A stretch of DNA of 64,000 nt from positions 1-64,000 of the forward strand of contig JACQUX010000017.1 of assembly GCA_016210045.1 (NCBI GenBank). The letters are read 5' to 3'. Positions 51,170 through 60,530 of the stretch are shown piece by piece. This stretch comes from Deltaproteobacteria bacterium (GTDB lineage Bacteria > UBA10199 > GCA-002796325 > JACPFF01). The translations under genes were made by a program, and so were the position numbers. The notes under the pieces are model-generated. The model was not told the origin of the DNA and did not search any database. It saw only the letters and a program-made list of their open reading frames with translations. How positions within the stretch are numbered: position 1 is the stretch's first letter; every line of letters starts with the position of its first letter.

Positions 51170-54100
51170 TTACCGCTCCCGGAATCGAAACGACAATTTG
51201 CCGCCTACATGGCCCTTGGTGGATTGCGTCCCTTTGAGCAACAGAAAATCGGTGATCTGGTACGAGGCCTCGAGGCTTTGCTCCGCGGCGGTCTGCCCGA
51301 CGCTGGTGACGAAGCCGACTTCGAGTCGGTCGCTGATCCGTTTGCCGATGTGGAGTCGGGTGAGATCCGTGGTGCCGACGGCGGATTCGAGACGGACGAC
51401 GTCGAGCTTCGTATAGCGGGCCAGCGGACGAGCCAATATTTTGCCGAGTTGTTCAGCAAAGATCGTGGGACCGACTTTGGCGCCGAATGCGATGGTGCGG
51501 AGTTGGTCGCAAGTAGTGCCGTAGGCAATCAGACAGAGGACGTTCTTCCGATCCTCGCCGGGGATGGCGGCGAGATCGACATAGAGGTTGTTGATCGGGC
51601 CACGCAGCGTGACTTGGACTAAGTGTGTCCCGATCGATTCTTCGCCGCGGAATTCTACGAACGGTTCGGCGAACGGGGTGTGGAATTCGACGGTGCCGTT
51701 GACGACGGTGAATTCGAGTCCGAGATAGTGGATGCGGCCTTCAGTTGCCTCGATGTTCCCTTGGACTTGTGGGTTGGCGAGGGTGCCGCGGACGACTACA
51801 TTGGCGCGCAGCGTGACGTCGGCGGCGTTGTTGCGGATGAAGAGATCGCCGCGACTATTCACGCGCAAGTCGAGTTTGACGTGGTCGTATCCCGCGTGTT
51901 CGCGACGGAGACGTTCGCGAGACGCGACCACGTCGCTGCGTCCGAATTCCTCGAGGAGGCGGAAGTCTTTCGTGTAACGGAGATCGACGATATTCAAATC
52001 GCCGCTGAGTGTGGTGTGGGCGTTGTCGCGACGCACCGCCATGTCGGTGTCGAATTCTGCGTGCCAGGCGCGGCCCGGCTCCGCGTAGGCCAGTCCGCGG
52101 CCGACGACGTGGAGATCGAAGCGGCGCGTGGTCCATTGTTGTTGCTCCAACCAGCCGTCGAGCGTGAACGGTCCGTCGCCGAACAACCCGCTGACGGTGT
52201 CGATCGTAATGCGACGCCCGTTAAAGTGGAGCGTGCCGAGCAGTTTCGTCCATTCCTGTTGCACGGCGCGGAGGATCATTTGATTACTCCGTAATTCCAT
52301 CGTGCCGCTTAGCAACGGATCGGTTAGGTCGCCGCGGATGCCGAGATTCAGATCCAGCGGCCCTTCGGCCTCGCGGAAGGTGCCGGGGAGATAGGTTAGC
52401 CACGCGGCGTTGGCGGTGCCGACGGCGCGTAAATCCCAGGCGCCGCTGCGGCCGTGGCCGCGGATTGTGGTGGTGTCATGCGGCGCCGGTCCGCCGTGGA
52501 TGCGGATTTCATGGACGATCCAGTGCGCGGTTGGACTTTGATATTCGAGGTCGAGCGTCGTGTCGGCACGCGGATGTCCACGCAGATGAAAGCCGTGGCC
52601 GAGCGTGACAGTCATCGGCTGCGGGAAGTCGAACGTCGGAAGCGTCGGGACTTCGACGGTTGTGGGTTGAAACGTGAGCGTCTTTCCGTTCCAGCGGAAT
52701 TTCGCGTGGACGCGGTCCAACGGGACGATTTGCAATGCGCCTGCAGTGATTTCGAACGTGCCGTTGCCGTGCGGATTCGATGTTTCGCCGCCGAGCGTCA
52801 GATGTCCCGAGCCGACGCCGCGCAACGCAATCAGTTGGAATGACGGGTCCAAATGATGTTGCCGGATATCGGCATCGAGACGCATCGTGGCCTGGCGATA
52901 GCCGGATGGCAGGCGGTTGCCGTAACGAATGTCGAGTGCCAACGTGCCGGTGCGCGCGCCATGTTGCAATAATTCGCCGGTGAGTTCGAGGCGTGGATAC
53001 GTCAAATGGAGTTTGGTCCGCGCGGTTTCGATTTCGATTCCTTGATAGCTGCCGCCGCCGGTGGTTTCTGCGTCGAGGGTCAGCAAATAGTCGCGCGCCC
53101 AACCGCGGAAGCGGCCGTCGCAATTCGCCAGCCCGCGGGCCGGATGGAAGTCGATGTTGCGGAACCGGCCGAAGACGCCGATCAGCGGGATCGCGCGTCC
53201 GTGAAATTCAATGTCGACGAGTCGGTTCCGCGCGCTGACGGATCCGCTCACCGAGGCTTCGCCGTCGCCGACGCGCAGCCGGCCGGCGCGGATTTGCATC
53301 GTGCCGTCGTGCCATGCGCTATCGACCGTGAGATGCGCAGGGAGATCCGTGATCGTGGCCGGGACGTGGGTTACGTCGACCTTCAGCTCGCCTTGCAAAT
53401 TGGTCGGGTCGAACGATTTGCCCTTCCACTGGATGCGGCCTTGTAATGTGCCTGCGGTCTGGAGAAACGAGGTGGCGGGGAGCAAGTCGGGGATCGGCAT
53501 CGGTTCCGGCCATTCCAGCGTGAGGCGGGATCGCTTGGTGGCCAGCGTGATCGACCCATCGCCGCGCAACGTGCGGCCGCCGATCGTGGCTTGGAGGGAT
53601 TTCAGACGCACTTTTGTATTGCGGAGCGTCGCATCGGCCGCGAATGAGTCGACGACCAAATGTTTCCAACTGAATTGCGTGACGTGCAATGCGCCGTGCA
53701 GATCGTTGAGGTACGGCGCGGCGCGGAACCAATGGCTCGGATCGGTAACGCCATCCAGCGTGAGTTGATCGGCGTGCAACGGCGGTCGGTCCGGTTGATT
53801 GACGTCGATTTGCTGTAATTGCACCGTGAGTGCCACTTTGCGCAACAGATGCGGGATGAACGAGAACTCGGTGCGCGCGACGCCGATACTGCGGCCGTGG
53901 GGGAGTGTGAGGAGCAGGTCATGAATGGCCGCGTGCGTGATCTCCACGTTGCGGAGCAGCAGCAGCGTGCGGAGTTTGATCGGGCGCCGTGCGGTCGTGG
54001 CGGGCGGCATTTGCTCCAGAAAGAGGCGCGGCTGACTGACGGTGAGTTCCGTCAGCCGCAACGTGCCGCGCAGCAGGCTCCAGGGGCGATACGCGAACGT

Positions 54101-54379
54101 GATGCGTTCGGTGGAAAAATGGTGTCCGTTCGGATGGTGCGTGAGTTGCAAACGGTCGATGGTCACGGTCGAGTGGCGCAAGTCCCAATGCCAGCCATTG
54201 GATTGGATTTCCCACTTGGTAAAGGCCGTGATGGCGCGCAACAGCAGACGCTGCGCGGCCGGATGGTTCAACGCCGCCACGGCGATCCACGGCGCGGCGA
54301 CGGCGCTGGTGAGGAGCAACCAGACCACGAGGCGTCGTCGTAGACCGGCCCGAAACCGCGATGTCGTTCGTGCATGCAC
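51170..54379 (-). CDS. tamB: TamB-like translocation and assembly module protein
   Basis: 1069-aa AsmA/TamB-type protein spanning the periplasm. An N-terminal anchor (LVVWLLLTSAVAAPWIAVAA) is followed by about 900 residues of repetitive beta-strand sequence, expected to form a lipid-conducting groove. It ends with the DUF490/TamB domain, recognisable by LRGPINNLYVDLAAIPGEDRK and VLCLIAYGTT. It is thought to work with TamA in outer-membrane protein or phospholipid transport. It is the first gene of a two-gene operon with tamA. The intergenic region upstream carries a 30-base inverted repeat. Confidence 0.9.
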   Translation of the reverse strand: MHARTTSRFRAGLRRRLVVWLLLTSAVAAPWIAVAALNHPAAQRLLLRAITAFTKWEIQSNGWHWDLRHSTVTIDRLQLTHHPNGHHFSTERITFAYRPWSLLRGTLRLTELTVSQPRLFLEQMPPATTARRPIKLRTLLLLRNVEITHAAIHDLLLTLPHGRSIGVARTEFSFIPHLLRKVALTVQLQQIDVNQPDRPPLHADQLTLDGVTDPSHWFRAAPYLNDLHGALHVTQFSWKHLVVDSFAADATLRNTKVRLKSLQATIGGRTLRGDGSITLATKRSRLTLEWPEPMPIPDLLPATSFLQTAGTLQGRIQWKGKSFDPTNLQGELKVDVTHVPATITDLPAHLTVDSAWHDGTMQIRAGRLRVGDGEASVSGSVSARNRLVDIEFHGRAIPLIGVFGRFRNIDFHPARGLANCDGRFRGWARDYLLTLDAETTGGGSYQGIEIETARTKLHLTYPRLELTGELLQHGARTGTLALDIRYGNRLPSGYRQATMRLDADIRQHHLDPSFQLIALRGVGSGHLTLGGETSNPHGNGTFEITAGALQIVPLDRVHAKFRWNGKTLTFQPTTVEVPTLPTFDFPQPMTVTLGHGFHLRGHPRADTTLDLEYQSPTAHWIVHEIRIHGGPAPHDTTTIRGHGRSGAWDLRAVGTANAAWLTYLPGTFREAEGPLDLNLGIRGDLTDPLLSGTMELRSNQMILRAVQQEWTKLLGTLHFNGRRITIDTVSGLFGDGPFTLDGWLEQQQWTTRRFDLHVVGRGLAYAEPGRAWHAEFDTDMAVRRDNAHTTLSGDLNIVDLRYTKDFRLLEEFGRSDVVASRERLRREHAGYDHVKLDLRVNSRGDLFIRNNAADVTLRANVVVRGTLANPQVQGNIEATEGRIHYLGLEFTVVNGTVEFHTPFAEPFVEFRGEESIGTHLVQVTLRGPINNLYVDLAAIPGEDRKNVLCLIAYGTTCDQLRTIAFGAKVGPTIFAEQLGKILARPLARYTKLDVVRLESAVGTTDLTRLHIGKRISDRLEVGFVTSVGQTAAEQSLEASYQITDFLLLKGTQSTKGHVGGKLSFRFRER

Positions 54380-54447
54380 GGCGCGAACTTAGCGCAGAAA
54401 CAACGGGCGGTGCAATTACTGAAAAGCGGTGACTAGTGGCTGAGGGA

Positions 54448-54535
54448 GGTGACTGGTGGCTCGTGGCTGGTGACTGGTAACAACGCGCACCGTGCGGGCC
54501 GTTCCCCAGTCACCAGCCACTAGTCACCAGTCACC
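54448..54535. repeat. Long inverted repeat of GTGACTGG/GGCTGG units
   Basis: Two 30-base arms (54448-54477 and 54506-54535) are complementary at 28 of 30 positions and are built of GTGACTGGT and GGCTGG units. The 28-base centre contains GCGCACCGTGCG. Five T follow on the plus strand. The distal arm overlaps the last codons of mpl and encodes its final VTGD. It may act as a terminator between the two minus-strand genes mpl and tamB or be a mobile-repeat remnant. Similar units lie near 60405-60460 and 60530-60600. Confidence 0.85.
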
Positions 54536-55938
54536 TTTTTCCGCGTTATCTTTTCCACCAATTGTAGGCCGAGGTTGTCGAAGCTGCCGTTCGACATCGT
54601 GACGATGACGTCGCCCGGTGCGATGCTGCGCATCAGGTACTCTAGGATGAACGGTGTCTTGGCGAAATAATGCGCCTCGATGTGGCGGGCGCAAAGATCC
54701 CGCGCCAACGCCTCGGGGTCGAGCCGTTCGGCCTCTGGGATGCGGTCCAGTTTGTGGACGGAGGCCAACAGCACGTGCGTGGCCGGCGCGAAGGCGGTGA
54801 GATACGCGTCGTGAAAAAGTTTCCGCCCGCTGGTGTTGGAGCGCGGCTCGAACGCAACGATTAAGCGTCGTCCGGGGTATTTTTGTTTCAATGCGTCGAG
54901 CGTTTCGCGAATCGCGGTGGGATGATGTGCGAAGTCGTCGATGACCGTGACGCCGTGGACTTTGGCGAGCACTTCCTGGCGCCGCTTCACGCCTTGGAAC
55001 GTCGGCAGTCCCTGTTGCAGCGCCGTGGCGGAGACGCCGATCGCACGCAGCATTGCCAACACGCCGACCGTGTTTTGCAAGTTGTGCCAGCCGACGAGCG
55101 GCGAATGAAACGGCAACGCGGCGCCGTCGGAGTCTTGCAGTGTGAAATGCGTGCCGTCCGGGCCCATCGTGACCGCAGTGGCTTGCACTGTGGCCGTGGT
55201 GCCGGGACGCGCGGCGTACGTGATGACGCGGCACGCGGCGTGATGCAGTAGTTCCAGCACCGTGCCGCTCTCCGCACAGGCGGCGAGCACCGCATGGGCC
55301 GGGAGGCGGCGCAAGAATTCGGCGAAGGCGTGTTTCACGGCGGCGAGGTCGGCGTAAATATCGGCGTGGTCGAATTCCACCGGGCCAAGCAAGGCCGCTT
55401 GCGCCGGGTAGTGCCAAATTTTCGGCGTCTTGTCGAAAAACGCGGAGTCGTATTCATCGCCCTCAAGGACGAGTTCGCGGCCGGCCCCCAATCGATAGCT
55501 GACACCGAAGTTGCGCGGGATGCCGCCAACCAGGAAACTCGGGTCGCGGCCGGCGGCGTGCAACAACCAGGCGGCGAGACTGGTGCTCGTGGTCTTGCCG
55601 TGCGTGCCGGCGATCACGAGTGGGAAGCGATCGGGGCAGAGCAGCGTGGCGATGGTTTGCGGCATCGAGCGATACGGGATGCCGCGTTGCATGGCCGCTT
55701 GCGCCTCGGTATTCTCTTTCGTGCAGACGTTGCCGATCACGACCAGATCGGGGCGTGGCGTGAGGTGGTCGGCGGAGAATCCATCCAACACCGGAATGGC
55801 CTCCGCCGCCAACATCGTACTCATCGGCGGATAGATCTGTTGGTCCGATCCGGTCACTTGATAGCCGGCCGCGCGACACAGCCCCGCCAACGAGGCCATA
55901 CCGGTGCCCGCAATTCCGATAAAATGGACGTGTTGCAT
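54520..55938 (-). CDS. mpl: UDP-MurNAc:L-Ala-gamma-D-Glu-meso-DAP ligase
   Basis: Mur-ligase family enzyme of 472 aa that re-attaches murein tripeptide to UDP-MurNAc in peptidoglycan recycling. From ATG 55938 it reads MQHVHFIGIAGTGMASLAGL, with the P-loop AGTHGKTTSTSLAA. The segments LVLEGDEYDSAFFDKTPK, EFDHADIYADL and VIDDFAHHPTAI distinguish Mpl from MurC. Arg-rich VKRRQEVL and FEPRSNTS are also typical. It complements NamZ (14878) in the recycling route. The C-terminal residues are encoded by a GTGACTGG repeat arm. It is divergent from the LOG gene. Confidence 0.93.
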   Translation of the reverse strand: MQHVHFIGIAGTGMASLAGLCRAAGYQVTGSDQQIYPPMSTMLAAEAIPVLDGFSADHLTPRPDLVVIGNVCTKENTEAQAAMQRGIPYRSMPQTIATLLCPDRFPLVIAGTHGKTTSTSLAAWLLHAAGRDPSFLVGGIPRNFGVSYRLGAGRELVLEGDEYDSAFFDKTPKIWHYPAQAALLGPVEFDHADIYADLAAVKHAFAEFLRRLPAHAVLAACAESGTVLELLHHAACRVITYAARPGTTATVQATAVTMGPDGTHFTLQDSDGAALPFHSPLVGWHNLQNTVGVLAMLRAIGVSATALQQGLPTFQGVKRRQEVLAKVHGVTVIDDFAHHPTAIRETLDALKQKYPGRRLIVAFEPRSNTSGRKLFHDAYLTAFAPATHVLLASVHKLDRIPEAERLDPEALARDLCARHIEAHYFAKTPFILEYLMRSIAPGDVIVTMSNGSFDNLGLQLVEKITRKKVTGD

Positions 55939-56057
55939 CGCCCGCGGGCATGCCACAATCGCCCACCCCACGGCTAGATAAAAAGTGGAGACTGTACAAG
56001 CGATGACCGGGTGAAACCGCTTGCCCCCCGACTCGATCGTTTGCTACGCCGTTGGGG

Positions 56058-56633
56058 ATGCGGCGCATCGGTGTTTTTTGTGGGTCGAGTATGGGGAATG
56101 GCGCCCACTTTGGTGCGGCGGCGGATGCAGTGGCCGTGGCATTGGTCGCGCACGACTTGGAACTCGTGTATGGCGGTGCCCATGTTGGTCTGATGGGGCG
56201 GATCGCGGATGAGGTGTTGGCGCGGGGCGGGCGAGTGATTGGCGTGATCCCGCAGTCAATGGTCGAGGCGGAGGTTGCGCATTCCGGTCTTTCACAATTG
56301 CATATCGTCGCGACGATGGCCGAACGCAAACAGCAGATGGCTGACTTATCGGATGGGTTTATCGCCCTCCCGGGGGGGATGGGGACGCTCGAAGAGATCA
56401 CGGAAATGCTGACGCTGACCCAATTGCACTATCAGGACAAGCCGTGCGGCTTTATCAATGTCGCTGGCTATTACGATCATCTGTTCGCATTTCTCGAACA
56501 CGCCGTCGACGCCGGATTCTTGCATCCGGCCCATCATCGAATGATCTGCGTTGCACAATCCGCCGAGGAATTACTTGCACAGTTTCGCCGCTTTCAGTCG
56601 CCGTCGGTCAGGAAATGGCCGGATCACTCCTGA
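56058..56633 (+). CDS. LOG-family phosphoribohydrolase
   Basis: 191-aa member of the LOG (Lonely Guy/TIGR00730) family, cleaving nucleoside 5'-monophosphates such as AMP or cytokinin ribotides to the free base and ribose 5-phosphate. Features are IGVFCGSSMG at the N-terminus, LVYGGAHVGLMG, the catalytic Arg region MAERKQQMADLSDGFIALPG and the PGGMGTLEEI motif. ATG 56058 is chosen over the TTG two codons upstream. It is divergent from mpl, and its stop lies 5 bases from that of the small membrane protein gene. Confidence 0.93.
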   Translation: MRRIGVFCGSSMGNGAHFGAAADAVAVALVAHDLELVYGGAHVGLMGRIADEVLARGGRVIGVIPQSMVEAEVAHSGLSQLHIVATMAERKQQMADLSDGFIALPGGMGTLEEITEMLTLTQLHYQDKPCGFINVAGYYDHLFAFLEHAVDAGFLHPAHHRMICVAQSAEELLAQFRRFQSPSVRKWPDHS

Positions 56634-56638
56634 CCCGA

Positions 56639-57049
56639 TCAGGAAATCACCGAAGAAGCTTCCGGTTCGCCGCTCTCTACGCGCAAGCCGGTCTTTTGTT
56701 GCAACGTCTGGAGGATTTCGTTGGGGTTCACAAAATGGTTCAGCGAGAGTTTGGTGGTGCGGCCGTCGTGGTCGATCGCGAGCGGGATTACGGTGGCGAT
56801 CGTGGTGGGCGCGCTGTTGATGCGGTAGCCGGTGCGGACGATCGGGAGAATCCGGAGTTTCGTGATGCTCTGCCACGGGATCTCTTTCGTGGTGAGCATT
56901 TTATAGATGAAGCGGTCGGGTTCGATCCGGATCTGCGCGGTGTTCGCCATATACAGGAACAGAAAACCGATCGGGGCGAGGATGACCGAGAGGAAGCAAA
57001 TCACCCCGGCGATGTAAAAGAGGGCCTTACTGGCAAACGGATAGATCAT
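56639..57049 (-). CDS. Membrane PH-domain-like (YdbS/bPH2-type) protein
   Basis: 136-aa protein of unknown role. Two adjacent hydrophobic stretches (KALFYIAGVICFLSVILAPI and GFLFLYMANT) form a hairpin near the N-terminus, followed by a beta-rich domain (RIEPDRFIYKMLTTKEIPWQ, SITKLRILPI), as in bacterial PH-domain proteins. The ATG overlaps the nrdJ stop as ATGA, so it is translationally coupled to ribonucleotide reductase. That pairing is unusual, and the reason is unclear. Confidence 0.75.
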   Translation of the reverse strand: MIYPFASKALFYIAGVICFLSVILAPIGFLFLYMANTAQIRIEPDRFIYKMLTTKEIPWQSITKLRILPIVRTGYRINSAPTTIATVIPLAIDHDGRTTKLSLNHFVNPNEILQTLQQKTGLRVESGEPEASSVIS

Positions 57050-60000
57050 GAACACCCCATGCTGTTGCCGCAATTCAGACAACGATAGCAGCTGCCGTTG
57101 CGGACCGTGACGTGGCCGCACTGGTCACAGAACGGGGCGTCGCCCATCATCGTGGAGAGGTGTTCGCTGACGACCGCGCCTGCGGCGATGGTTTGCAGAC
57201 CTTCGGCGCCGGTCCCGACGGATGCGGATCGTTTGACGACGATGACGGCGGGGAGATCCGTGGTGTCTGGTTTCGCAGCCAACGGTGCAACGGGCGCTTT
57301 GCCGTGACCGTTGCGTTCCTTCGCGCTGTTGGCGACGAGCTGCCCGCCTTGTTGGGCGAATTGGCGGGTGACGCCGGGATCGATCGTGGTTGTCGCGGTG
57401 CTTTGCGGAGTCGTGGTAACAGGTGCCGACTCGGACGCGGTTCCCACTGGGGCCTGGTCGATCGCGCTGGTGATCAGCTCCGGTTTGACTTGCACCAGGT
57501 CGGTGCGGCCCAAATATTCCATTGCCAAGACGCGGAACAGGTAATCCATCGGCGAGGTGGCGAACTTGATATTCGGATGGTCGCTGGGACCGGCCGGGTC
57601 GAAGCGGGTGAACGTGAACATATTGACGTATTCTTCCAACGGGACACCGTATTGCAATCCCAGCGAGACCGCGATCGCGAAGCAGTTCATGATGCTCCGA
57701 TACGTGGCGCCCTCTTTGTGCATGTCGATGAAAATTTCACCCAACATGCCATCGTCGTATTCGCCGGTGCGGAGATAGATCTTGTGACCGCCGACGCGGG
57801 CCTCTTGGGTAAACCCGCGCCGCTTGCCTGGGAGGCGATGCCGTTGCAGTCCCTTGGTCGGGTTGCCGGGCGCTGCTGTCGGTGCGGCGGAGGCCGCGAC
57901 GCGTGGCAGTGGCGCGTCGGTCGTGGCGCCGTCGGTCTTAGATTTTTTCTCCGTGGTTTTGGCTTCATCGTCGGAGCGGCTGGAAAGCGGCTGCGCCATT
58001 TTTGAACCATCGCGATACAGCGCCACGGCCTTCAGGCCGGCGCGCCACGATTCGACATAGAGTTGCTCGATCTCTGCGACTGTGGTTTCTTGCGGGACGT
58101 TGATCGTTTTAGAGATTGCTCCGGAGACGAACGGCTGGGCCGCGGCCATCATCGAGATATGGGCCATCGGTTGCAGGAATCGTCGGCCTTCTTTGCCGCA
58201 TTGGTTCGCGCAGTCGAAGACGGGGAGATGTTCCGTCTTCAGATGCGGGGCCCCTTCAATCGTCATCGTGCCGCAGATATGCCGATTGGCGCGCTCGATC
58301 TGCGCCGCGTTGAAGCCGAGGGCCTCGAGGGTGTTGGGGCCAGTCTCGCCGAGCACGTGTTTGTTGAACGCGAAGCGGAGGTCGAAGACGCCAGGGAGCG
58401 CGGCCTCGATCCGGCTGAGTTGCTCGTCGGTGATGCCGCGCGTCCGCAGGGTCTCCGGATTGATTTCCGGTGCGCCGACCAATGTGGAGGTCCCTTTCAC
58501 ATGGGTGACGATCTCTTGCACTTGCGCATCGTTATAACCGAGGCGTTTCAGCGCCATTGGGATCGATTGATTGATGATCTTGAAATAGCCGCCGCCGGCG
58601 AGCTTCTTGAACTTGACCAACGCAAAGTCGGGTTCGATCCCGGTGGTGTCGCAATCCATCAGCAGCCCGATGGTGCCGGTCGGTGCGATCACGGTTGCTT
58701 GCGCGTTGCGATAGCCGTGTTGTTTGCCGAGTCGCAGTGCCAAGTCCCAATCTTCGTGCGCAGCCTGCAACAAATCGTCGGGACACACCGTCGTGGCGAT
58801 TTGGTATGCTGCGTCGCGATGCATGGCGATCACATCGAGCATCGCGTCGCGATTCTTCGCGAAGCCGTTGAACGGGCCTTTCACCGCGGCCATCTCCGCC
58901 GAGACCGCGTAGGCCTGGCCGGTGAGGATTGCGGTCAGCGCAGCGCAAATGGCACGGCCTTGGTCGGAGTCGTACGGGATGCCTTGGACCATCAGCAACG
59001 TCCCGAGATTGGCGTAGCCGAGGCCCAGTGGTCGATAGTCGTGGCTGTTCTGGCCGATCGTCTTGGTCGGATAGCTGGCGAAGTCGACTAAAATTTCTTG
59101 GCCGATGAAAAAGACACGCGCGGCGTGTCGATACCCTTCGATGTCGAAATGGCCGGTCTCGGTGTCATAGAACTTCATTAAATTCAGGCTCGCCAGATTG
59201 CAGGCCGAGTCGTCGAGGAACATATATTCGGAGCACGGATTGCTGCCGCGAATCCGATCGGTGGTCTTGCATGTGTGCCACTTATTAATGGTGCTATCGA
59301 ACTGGACGCCCGGATCGGCACAGCTCCACGCCGCCGCAGCGATTTCCTGCATCACACCTTTGGCAGGCAACGTCTCGCAGACCTCGCCGGTGGTGCGCAT
59401 CCGGGTTTGCCACTCTTTTCCGTTCAGATAGGCCTCCATGAAGGAGTCGGGGATGCGGACCGAGTTGTTCGAATTTTGTCCCGAGACGGTGCGATACGCC
59501 TCGCCGTTGAAGTCGTTGGAGAATCCGGCCTCAATCAACGCGCGGACCTTTTTTTCTTCCCGCGCCTTCCACTTGATGAAGTCGACGATCTCCGGATGGT
59601 CCATGTCAAGGCAGACCATCTTGGCCGCACGCCGCGTGGTCCCGCCCGATTTGGTGGCGCCGGCGCCTTTGTCGAGCACTTCGAGGAAACTCATCAGGCC
59701 GGACGACGTCCCGCCGCCGGAAAGTCGTTCTTGTTTGCCGCGCAAGGCGGAAAAATTGGTCCCGGTTCCGGAGCCGTATTTAAAGAGCCGGGCTTCGTTG
59801 CGCGCCAAGTCGAAGATGCTCATCAGGTCGTCTTGGACGTTTTGGATGAAGCACGCGGAACTTTGCGGGTGTTCGTAGGCGTTCGGGGTCTCTTCGATCC
59901 GATCGGTGGCCGGATTCCAGGCCCAATTGCCGCCGCTTCCTTCGATCCCGTATTCATGAAACAGGCCGACGTTGAACCAGACCGGCGAATTGAACGCACC

Positions 60001-60384
60001 GTATTGGTGGATCATATAATACGCAAGTTCCGCTTCGAAGGCGTCGGCGTCTTCAGTCGTGGCAAAATAACCGCCCAACGCCTCGCCGGCCTTGCGGATG
60101 CCGTGTGCGATGCGATGGATTACTTCGCGCGCCGAGGTCTCGTGCCCTTTGCCCGGGACGCCACGTTTCCGAAAATATTTCGAGACGATGATATCGGTGG
60201 CCAATTGGCTCCACGACGCGGGGACCTCGACCGCCTCCATTGCGAACACGGTTGAGCCGTCCGGATTGGTGATCATCGAGCGGCGCTTGGTGTTGTCGAC
60301 CTGGTCGAGGGGATTGATCCCGGTGGTGGTGTGGCGCCGTGCGATACGAAGACCCCGCGTGGTCGCAGTCGATTTGCTGGTCAT
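57046..60384 (-). CDS. nrdJ: Vitamin B12-dependent (class II) ribonucleotide reductase
   Basis: Reduces ribonucleotides to deoxyribonucleotides using adenosylcobalamin, so dNTP synthesis is independent of oxygen. From ATG 60384 it is 1112 aa. The catalytic core contains NSPVWFNVGL, QSSACFIQ, KYGSGTGTNFS, RGSNPCSEY with the barrel cysteine, LASLNLMKF, TIGQNSHDYRPLGLGYANLG and APTGTIGLLMDCDTTGIEPD. An insertion/linker rich in Ala, Thr and Pro lies around 905-935 and again near 1020-1060. The C-terminus carries a zinc-finger-like CDQCGHVTVRNGSCYRC. The promoter region carries two NrdR boxes. Its stop overlaps the start of the PH-like membrane protein. Confidence 0.96.
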   Translation of the reverse strand: MTSKSTATTRGLRIARRHTTTGINPLDQVDNTKRRSMITNPDGSTVFAMEAVEVPASWSQLATDIIVSKYFRKRGVPGKGHETSAREVIHRIAHGIRKAGEALGGYFATTEDADAFEAELAYYMIHQYGAFNSPVWFNVGLFHEYGIEGSGGNWAWNPATDRIEETPNAYEHPQSSACFIQNVQDDLMSIFDLARNEARLFKYGSGTGTNFSALRGKQERLSGGGTSSGLMSFLEVLDKGAGATKSGGTTRRAAKMVCLDMDHPEIVDFIKWKAREEKKVRALIEAGFSNDFNGEAYRTVSGQNSNNSVRIPDSFMEAYLNGKEWQTRMRTTGEVCETLPAKGVMQEIAAAAWSCADPGVQFDSTINKWHTCKTTDRIRGSNPCSEYMFLDDSACNLASLNLMKFYDTETGHFDIEGYRHAARVFFIGQEILVDFASYPTKTIGQNSHDYRPLGLGYANLGTLLMVQGIPYDSDQGRAICAALTAILTGQAYAVSAEMAAVKGPFNGFAKNRDAMLDVIAMHRDAAYQIATTVCPDDLLQAAHEDWDLALRLGKQHGYRNAQATVIAPTGTIGLLMDCDTTGIEPDFALVKFKKLAGGGYFKIINQSIPMALKRLGYNDAQVQEIVTHVKGTSTLVGAPEINPETLRTRGITDEQLSRIEAALPGVFDLRFAFNKHVLGETGPNTLEALGFNAAQIERANRHICGTMTIEGAPHLKTEHLPVFDCANQCGKEGRRFLQPMAHISMMAAAQPFVSGAISKTINVPQETTVAEIEQLYVESWRAGLKAVALYRDGSKMAQPLSSRSDDEAKTTEKKSKTDGATTDAPLPRVAASAAPTAAPGNPTKGLQRHRLPGKRRGFTQEARVGGHKIYLRTGEYDDGMLGEIFIDMHKEGATYRSIMNCFAIAVSLGLQYGVPLEEYVNMFTFTRFDPAGPSDHPNIKFATSPMDYLFRVLAMEYLGRTDLVQVKPELITSAIDQAPVGTASESAPVTTTPQSTATTTIDPGVTRQFAQQGGQLVANSAKERNGHGKAPVAPLAAKPDTTDLPAVIVVKRSASVGTGAEGLQTIAAGAVVSEHLSTMMGDAPFCDQCGHVTVRNGSCYRCLNCGNSMGCS

Positions 60385-60466
60385 ATAGATAATCCCCCTG
60401 TTTGAGGTGGCTGGGGACTCGTGGCCCGCGACCGAACCAAGCCTCCAGTCACCATTTCCCCCTAAG

Positions 60467-60482
60467 CCACTATATATCGTAT
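60467..60482 (-). promoter_or_regulatory. NrdR box, promoter-distal (downstream) copy
   Basis: CCACTATATATCGTAT matches the NrdR-box consensus acaCwAtATaTwGtgt at its core C-ATATAT-G. It lies just downstream of the predicted nrdJ transcription start and 32 bases (three helical turns) from the second box, the classical tandem spacing for this ATP/dATP-sensing repressor. Confidence 0.85.
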
Positions 60483-60491
60483 GCGGGACGG

Positions 60492-60519
60492 ATTGTAGCC
60501 ACGATATATGGTGTGTCAA
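60492..60519 (-). promoter_or_regulatory. Sigma70-type promoter of nrdJ
   Basis: Read on the minus strand, TTGACA (60519-60514) and TACAAT (60497-60492) are separated by 16 bases. This is an almost consensus promoter with a start near 60485, about 100 bases before the nrdJ ATG. The upstream NrdR box fills the spacer. Confidence 0.8.
60499..60514 (-). promoter_or_regulatory. NrdR box, promoter-proximal copy
   Basis: CCACGATATATGGTGT, a near-palindromic match to the NrdR consensus, occupies the spacer between the -35 and -10 of the nrdJ promoter, so bound NrdR would exclude RNA polymerase. Confidence 0.87.
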
Positions 60520-60530
60520 GGGGGTTGGGG

